Below are positions 59,291 to 64,000 of a stretch of DNA of 64,000 nucleotides, one piece after another. The stretch is from NCBI RefSeq assembly GCF_019904175.1, contig NZ_CP061913.1:5270001-5334000 (forward strand), given 5' to 3'. The translations under genes were made by a program, and so were the position numbers. Below the pieces are notes generated by a model. The model did no database searches and had not been told where the DNA came from. It was given only the letters and a program-made list of their open reading frames with translations. The stretch comes from Dactylosporangium vinaceum. Its GTDB lineage: Bacteria > Actinomycetota > Actinomycetes > Mycobacteriales > Micromonosporaceae. How positions within the stretch are numbered: position 1 is the first letter of the stretch; every line of letters starts with the position of its first letter.

Positions 59291-60981
59291 GCCATCAGGC
59301 CGATCTGCGCGTAGTCGTACATCTGCAGTGCCGGGTTGACGCTGACGTTGGTGAGGACCGGGCTGCGGTACAGCAGGGAGCGGGCGTGCACGATCGGCAG
59401 GAAGGCCGCCGCGGCGGTGATCCGTTCGGTGATCTCACGGTGCATCGCGGCGCGCTCGCCCGCGTCCGCAATCAACATCACCCGGTCCAGCAGCGCGTTG
59501 ACGTCCGGGTCGTCGAGTTCGGAGATATTGGAGTTGCTCGTCTGCCGGATCGCGGCGCCGTGGCAGATCGCGTACAGGAATCCGAAGCCGGACGGCCAGT
59601 CCGAGCCCCAGCCGGTGATGTTGATCCCGAGGCGGTGCCGGTGCACAAAGTCAGGTGTTCCCGGATAGACGTCGATCTCGCCCGGCGGGTAGCCGAGCAG
59701 CTCGGTCTGGATGCCGACCCGCGCCAGGGAGGTCCGCAGCGCCGCGGCCGCGGCCTGTTCCTTCGGCCGGTTGTTGCGGAACGAGATCGTGGTGGCGAAC
59801 CCGCCGGGGTGGCCGCCGGCCTGCAATGCGGCGGCCGCGCGTTCGAGGTCACCGCGGGGCCGGCTGAGGAACCCGTATGGGTCGTAGCCGTCCGGCGGGG
59901 CGCCTGGAACCGTCGGCGGCAGCATGGTCGGCGCGATCGCACCGCCGATCGGGCCGCCGAAGGCGTCCTGGAGTGCGAGGTGGTCGGCCGCGTAGAGCAC
60001 CGCCCGCCGACAGTGGAGGTTGTCCAAGGGGGGTACGGCCGTGCTGATCGCCGCGTACCAGACAAAACCGTTGAGCGGATTGTCGGCGTTGCTCCGGCGT
60101 GCGGGCCGGTCCAGGATCGCGGCCTGGCCGCGCCGCTGCACACCGCCGCCCTCGACGGCCAGATGCACCTCCCCGGTCAGCAGCCGCCGGTCGATTGCGT
60201 CCGCGTCGACGTTCAGGTTGACGACGACCGCGTCGGCGAGTTGCCGGCGCACCGGGTCGCTCGCCGGGTCCCACGCCGCGTTGCGGACCAGCTGGAGCCG
60301 CCGGCCAGGAATGTAGGCCCGGATTCTGTACGGCCCGCTGGACAGTGGCTGCCGCCAGTACTCCGGACCGGTGTCGCACTCGGGCGGGACGGGAGCCGTC
60401 TGCGGCATGCTGACCAGGTAGTCGAACTCCGCCATCGGGCGGCGCAGACGAAACACGACTGTCGCCGGGTCGGGCGTGGCGATCCCGTCCGGCCCGGTCA
60501 GGAACGTCCGCCAATACACCGGTCCGATCGGCAGCGTGGGGGAGTAGCTCGCGCTGCGTTCGATCGCGTGCTTGATCATGTACGAGGTGATTACCGCACC
60601 GTTCTCCATCCGAAGGTTCGGCTTGAGCCGGTAGGTCCACGTCAGCCCGTCGTCGCTGACTCGGCCGAGGTCGGCGGCCAGGTCCGGTACCAGCGCCGCA
60701 CCCGCAGGTCCGTCCGGCGCGGCGTAGGTGGTCAGCGTCCGGGCGTACAGCCGTGCGAAGTTCCAGGCATAGGCGACGTATGTATTGCCTGGATCGATTG
60801 AGTCCCAGTCGCCGGAGTTGTCGAGGACGAGCGTGCCGCCGCGGTGCGTGGACGGGTTGACCGTGTTGCCGATCGCGGCGTTGAACCCGGCGCCCGGCAG
60901 GTCGGCGCCCGGCCGTTCGACCGAGACGAGGTCGTCGGTCGTCGAGACATCGGCCCGGGAGATCGACCGGCTTCGCTTCAT
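59287..60981 (-). CDS. Peptide-type solute-binding protein (SBP_bac_5) without a visible signal peptide
   Basis: 564 residues from ATG 60981 (a TTG at 60990 adds three). The body is a DppA/OppA-like family 5 protein: GGTLVLDNSGDWDSIDPGNTYV, YARTLTTYAAPDG, LTWTYRLKPNLRMENGAVIT. The N-terminus is MKRSRSISRADVSTTDDLVS, hydrophilic with no hydrophobic core, lipobox or twin-Arg motif. No permease or ATPase genes are linked. It may bind the product or a precursor in the cytosol, or an upstream exon-like start was missed. I cannot decide. Confidence 0.85.
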   Translation of the reverse strand: MKRSRSISRADVSTTDDLVSVERPGADLPGAGFNAAIGNTVNPSTHRGGTLVLDNSGDWDSIDPGNTYVAYAWNFARLYARTLTTYAAPDGPAGAALVPDLAADLGRVSDDGLTWTYRLKPNLRMENGAVITSYMIKHAIERSASYSPTLPIGPVYWRTFLTGPDGIATPDPATVVFRLRRPMAEFDYLVSMPQTAPVPPECDTGPEYWRQPLSSGPYRIRAYIPGRRLQLVRNAAWDPASDPVRRQLADAVVVNLNVDADAIDRRLLTGEVHLAVEGGGVQRRGQAAILDRPARRSNADNPLNGFVWYAAISTAVPPLDNLHCRRAVLYAADHLALQDAFGGPIGGAIAPTMLPPTVPGAPPDGYDPYGFLSRPRGDLERAAAALQAGGHPGGFATTISFRNNRPKEQAAAAALRTSLARVGIQTELLGYPPGEIDVYPGTPDFVHRHRLGINITGWGSDWPSGFGFLYAICHGAAIRQTSNSNISELDDPDVNALLDRVMLIADAGERAAMHREITERITAAAAFLPIVHARSLLYRSPVLTNVSVNPALQMYDYAQIGLMA

Positions 60982-61580
60982 GGCTGCCAAGCCTAGGGTC
61001 CGGTCCCCGCGGTGGGCAATCAGTCGCGCAAGCAGTGCCGGGTCGCTCCCGCCGCCCGGTCCGCGGCGGCGACGGCCGCCCGCATGCGCGGTGGTACGGC
61101 AACTGCCGGTGACGATGGCATTTCGGGCAATTCGGCGAATGTGCAGCCAGGGGCATTGATGCAGGCTTTGTGCACGATGCGCACGGTGATCACTGCGAGA
61201 AATGCAGTGCCTTTCTGCACGTTCGACAAACGATTGCAGTCCCTTTTATCCGCCGGCTCGCGTCGCGTTCGTCGCTCGGGGCAACGAATTCCGCCGTGCC
61301 CGGACGGGCGGCCGGCCGTACCCATTCGGCAAACCCGGATTGCCCGAACGGTTGCCGGTCCTTGTTAACGATAAGGGCACGGCCAGCCGGACCGCGGGAG
61401 CGGCGTTGACGGATGGACATGTGCCAGCTAGCTTGATGATCTGTTTCCCGCCGCGGGCAAAATGCAATGTTCGCCGAGCGCAATGGCATCTGTCGACCCG
61501 GGAAGCGTCGCATTGTCTTGACGTGAGTCGGTCCCCGGCAGTGAGGCCGGCGTCCCGGCGTGGAGGTTCGAGGTCGGTCC
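60982..61580. other. Divergent intergenic region, no gene seen
   Basis: About 600 bases between the solute-binding gene and the sensor kinase. It is less GC-rich than coding DNA and has several TGCAC/TGCAG repeats around 61160-61240. A TTGACG at 61518-61523 could be a -35 of the kinase, without a clear -10. Short frames here have no ribosome site or recognisable product. Confidence 0.4.
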
Positions 61581-63911
61581 ATGGCCAGGCACAGACACGC
61601 GATTTCCGCACGCCCGGGCGGCGGCGGCACCATCAACGGCCGGCTCACCCGCATTCTGGCACTGCCGCTGGTGGCCGTGCTGGTGCTGCTGGGTGTCGTG
61701 GTCTTCGACGACCTCGGTGAGTTCCGCACCGCCCGGGCCACCCGCGAGGCGGTCGCCGTCGCCGTGCCGACCCGGGCCCTGGTCCAGAGCCTGCAGGACG
61801 AGCGCGGGCTGAGCAGCGCGGTGCTCGTGGGCAACCCGTCCTTCAAGGCCGACCTGCCGCCCGCCCGCCGGCAGGTGGACGCGCAGCGCGCCGACCTCGC
61901 GCGCCTGGCCGACCGGGACGTCACCGGGGCCGAGCAGCTGCGCACGGCGCTCGCCGCGCTGGCCGGTCTGGACGGCATCCGCGCTCAGGTCGACTCGGCC
62001 GCGATCGCCGGGGACGCCGCGTTCGCCTTCTACACACAGCGCATCACCGCGCTGCTGGCCGTCGACTACGGGCTGGACCGCTCGGCCGACAGCATCCTGC
62101 GGCGCGGGGCCACGGCGTGGAGCCACACCAGCCAGACCAGCGAGTCGCTCTCCCAGGAGAAGGCGTTCCTGCTCGGCATCATCACGGCCGGGTCGTTCAA
62201 GCCGGGGCAGTACGAGCAGTATGCGATCCAGCGGGCCACCTTGCGGCTCGGGGTGTCGACGGCCGTCTTCATGACCGACGAGGAGAAGGCCCAGTCCGAC
62301 CGGGTCCTGGCCTCCGACGCGGCCAAGAAGACCGCCGTGATCGACCAGACCGCCGCCACCGGCGCCGACGGCCGGCAGCTGCACCTCGACCCGCAGCAGT
62401 GGTGGGCGGCCGCCTCCGGGCTGACCGCCGGCATCCTGGAGCTGGAGCGGATCATCGGTCGCGACATCCAGCAGCGGGCGCAGAGCCTGGAGAACGCCGC
62501 CTTCCGCCGCCTGGGCATCCTGCTGGGCATCGTCGGTGCGGCCGTCGTCGGCGCGGTGCTGCTGATGGTCGTGGCCGCCCGCTCGATCACCCGCCCGCTG
62601 GGGATGCTCGTCGACGAGGCCGACGCCCTGGCCACCCGGCGCCTGCCCGATGCGGTCGCCCGGGCGCAGGCCGCAGGCGAGGACGACAAGCTCGAACCCC
62701 CGCCGCCGGTACGTGTGCCACGCCGCGCCGGCCCCGAGATCCAGCTGGTGGCCGAGGCGCTCGACCGGGTCCAGGCGACCGCGTATGCCCTCGCCACCGA
62801 GCAGGCGATCATGCGCCGCACCACCACCGAGTCGCTGGCGAACCTGGGCCGGCGCAACCAGAACCTCCTGCGGCGCCAGATCGGCTTCATCACCAAGCTG
62901 GAGCGCGAGGAGAACGACCCGTCCGACCTGGCCAACCTGTTCGAGCTCGACCACCTCGCCACCCGCATGCGCCGCAACGCCGAAAGCCTGCTGGTGCTCG
63001 CCGGTGAGGAGAGCCCGCGCCCGTGGTCGGAGCCGCTGACGACGGCCGACGTGATCCGGGCGGCCGTGTCCGAGGTCGAGGACTACCGCCGGGTGTCGCT
63101 GCGGCGCATCGACGAGGCGTACGTCGCCGGGGCCCACGTGAGCGGCCTCGCGCACATGATCGCGGAGCTGGTCGAGAACGCACTGGCCTTCTCACCGCCC
63201 GACGTCGACGTCGAGATCCAGGGCCGCTACCTCGGCGACAAGTACCTCATCGCCATCAGCGACCAGGGTGTCGGCATGAAGCCCGACGACCTGGCCCGGG
63301 CCAACGGCCGGCTGCGCAGTGAGGAGAGCTTCCTGCTCGCCCCGACGCGATACCTGGGCCACTGGGTGGTGGGCAAGCTCGCCCAGCAGATGGGCGTCGA
63401 CGTGCAGCTGACCCAGTCGCCGGTCGTCGGCACCACGGCCCGGGTCGTCCTGCCGCCGGCGATCCTGGTCGCCGCGGGCACCATCGAGGGCGTCACCGTC
63501 GCACCGGCCGCGCAGCCCGCGGCCACCCCGCGGTTCGCGTCTGTCGCACCGCTGGCGATCGAGCGGGCGGCGGCGCCGGCGGCCCCGAAGCCGAACGGCG
63601 GGTCGCGAGCGCCGGTCGTCGTCGAGTACGTCGCCGTCCCCACCGATGACGACCACACCGACGACGAGCGCACCGAGGGGGCCGAGGCCCCGATGAGCGC
63701 GCTGGACCGGCTGGAGCGCACCCGCAACGGGCTGGCCAAGCGCCCGGCCCGCACGAAGGCCGCGAACGTCTCGCCCGCCGCGGCCCCGGCCGAGCGGCCC
63801 GAGGTCATTGACGAGTCACCGGATGAGCTGCGCAACCGCCTGACGTCGCTGCACGCGGGGGTTCTGCGGGGGCGGGCCGAGCGGGCAACGGAGGAGACCG
63901 ATGAGCGTTGA
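61581..63911 (+). CDS. Nitrate/nitrite-sensing-domain histidine kinase (conservon CvnA-like)
   Basis: 776 residues from ATG 61581 (GAGG seven bases upstream; a GTG at 61560 is possible). TM1 is about 22-45. An extracellular helical NIT domain follows (LVQSLQDERGLSSAVL), then TM2 (about 315-335), a HAMP-like linker, the His box LFELDHLATRMRRNAESLLVL and an HATPase with ELVENALAFSPP and ISDQGVGM. The C-terminal 150 residues are Ala/Pro-rich and disordered. The next gene encodes a roadblock protein, the conservon order. Confidence 0.9.
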   Translation: MARHRHAISARPGGGGTINGRLTRILALPLVAVLVLLGVVVFDDLGEFRTARATREAVAVAVPTRALVQSLQDERGLSSAVLVGNPSFKADLPPARRQVDAQRADLARLADRDVTGAEQLRTALAALAGLDGIRAQVDSAAIAGDAAFAFYTQRITALLAVDYGLDRSADSILRRGATAWSHTSQTSESLSQEKAFLLGIITAGSFKPGQYEQYAIQRATLRLGVSTAVFMTDEEKAQSDRVLASDAAKKTAVIDQTAATGADGRQLHLDPQQWWAAASGLTAGILELERIIGRDIQQRAQSLENAAFRRLGILLGIVGAAVVGAVLLMVVAARSITRPLGMLVDEADALATRRLPDAVARAQAAGEDDKLEPPPPVRVPRRAGPEIQLVAEALDRVQATAYALATEQAIMRRTTTESLANLGRRNQNLLRRQIGFITKLEREENDPSDLANLFELDHLATRMRRNAESLLVLAGEESPRPWSEPLTTADVIRAAVSEVEDYRRVSLRRIDEAYVAGAHVSGLAHMIAELVENALAFSPPDVDVEIQGRYLGDKYLIAISDQGVGMKPDDLARANGRLRSEESFLLAPTRYLGHWVVGKLAQQMGVDVQLTQSPVVGTTARVVLPPAILVAAGTIEGVTVAPAAQPAATPRFASVAPLAIERAAAPAAPKPNGGSRAPVVVEYVAVPTDDDHTDDERTEGAEAPMSALDRLERTRNGLAKRPARTKAANVSPAAAPAERPEVIDESPDELRNRLTSLHAGVLRGRAERATEETDER

Positions 63912-64000
63912 CGTGCAGACCGAGGCCGGCGAGTTCAACTGGATGCTGGCGAACTTCGTCCGGGACACCGACGGCGTCCGCGACGCGGTGGCCGTCTCCT
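63901..64000 (+). CDS. Roadblock/LC7 domain protein, cut by window edge
   Basis: The ATG at 63901 overlaps the kinase stop by 11 bases. The visible 33 residues, including FNWMLANFVRDTDGVRDAVA, match the start of conservon CvnB-type roadblock/LC7 proteins, which act with a DUF742 protein and a small GTPase. The rest lies outside the window. Confidence 0.85.
   Translation, partial: MSVDVQTEAGEFNWMLANFVRDTDGVRDAVAVS

Noticed and set aside
61202..61720. 172-codon frame upstream of the sensor kinase
   Set aside because: Runs out of frame into the kinase gene, has no ribosome site and no recognisable sequence.
1..64000. tRNA, rRNA, CRISPR arrays and insertion sequences
   Set aside because: None recognised by eye on either strand; no transposase or integrase motif in any frame.

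Overview
The window is very GC-rich DNA packed with GTGA/ATGA-overlapping genes. It carries families typical of filamentous actinomycetes: DUF574 methyltransferase, conservon-type sensor kinase followed by a roadblock protein, MoxR/DUF58/TgpA operon, orphan sugar ABC transporter without its ATPase, LURP-one protein. A Micromonosporaceae-like genome (Dactylosporangium/Actinoplanes type) is my best guess. This is inference from gene content; no rRNA gene is present. I see no tRNA, rRNA, CRISPR array or transposase.

Layout. 1-3.9 kb: edge of a zinc-finger/HTH gene, an ABC ATPase/membrane pair, a methyltransferase and a LURP-one protein. 3.9-11.8 kb: two membrane TIR proteins and a beta-propeller membrane protein that share an extracytoplasmic C-terminal domain, divergent from a MoxR-DUF58-transglutaminase-like operon whose last protein has lost all three catalytic residues. 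12.2-20.3 kb: membrane protein, ornithine-decarboxylase-like enzyme, two GGDEF/EAL proteins, DUF574 and a PAS-PP2C phosphatase. 20.3-23.4 kb: ABC-2 exporter, DUF4097 protein and an RHH regulator with a repeated operator. 23.4-30.9 kb: secreted GH3 glycosidase, TauE-like permease and a sugar ABC importer. 31-41.4 kb: PadR-controlled FtsX-type exporter, lipoprotein, uridine kinase-like protein, MFS/MarR, LysR/MFS and CDF/ArsR pairs.

41.4-61 kb is the notable region: a biosynthetic cluster of two convergent operons, each headed by a short acidic peptide gene with its own good promoter. The plus operon is peptide 1 (41 aa, ending P-R-Q-D-C), two SagB-type nitroreductase-fold proteins, a ThiF/E1-like enzyme, an MFS exporter and a prolyl-oligopeptidase-like protease. 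The minus operon is peptide 2 (49 aa, read by hand), a 17-bp hairpin, a PhyH dioxygenase, a heme-oxygenase-like oxidase with an N-terminal PqqD-like module, a methyltransferase, a NodU/CmcH carbamoyltransferase, an aldo/keto reductase, a MalY/PatB-type PLP enzyme, an MFS exporter and a P450. A FemAB-like acyltransferase and a solute-binding protein without a signal peptide lie upstream. The peptides share leader residues at identical positions, and several enzymes start with similar PqqD/RRE-like modules. No YcaO or lanthionine synthetase is present. I infer an undescribed RiPP pathway distantly reminiscent of trifolitoxin (core ...S-R-Q-G-C-V-A, from memory), with an unusually heavy oxidation/carbamoylation tailoring set.

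61.5-64 kb starts a conservon-type sensor kinase operon that runs off the window.
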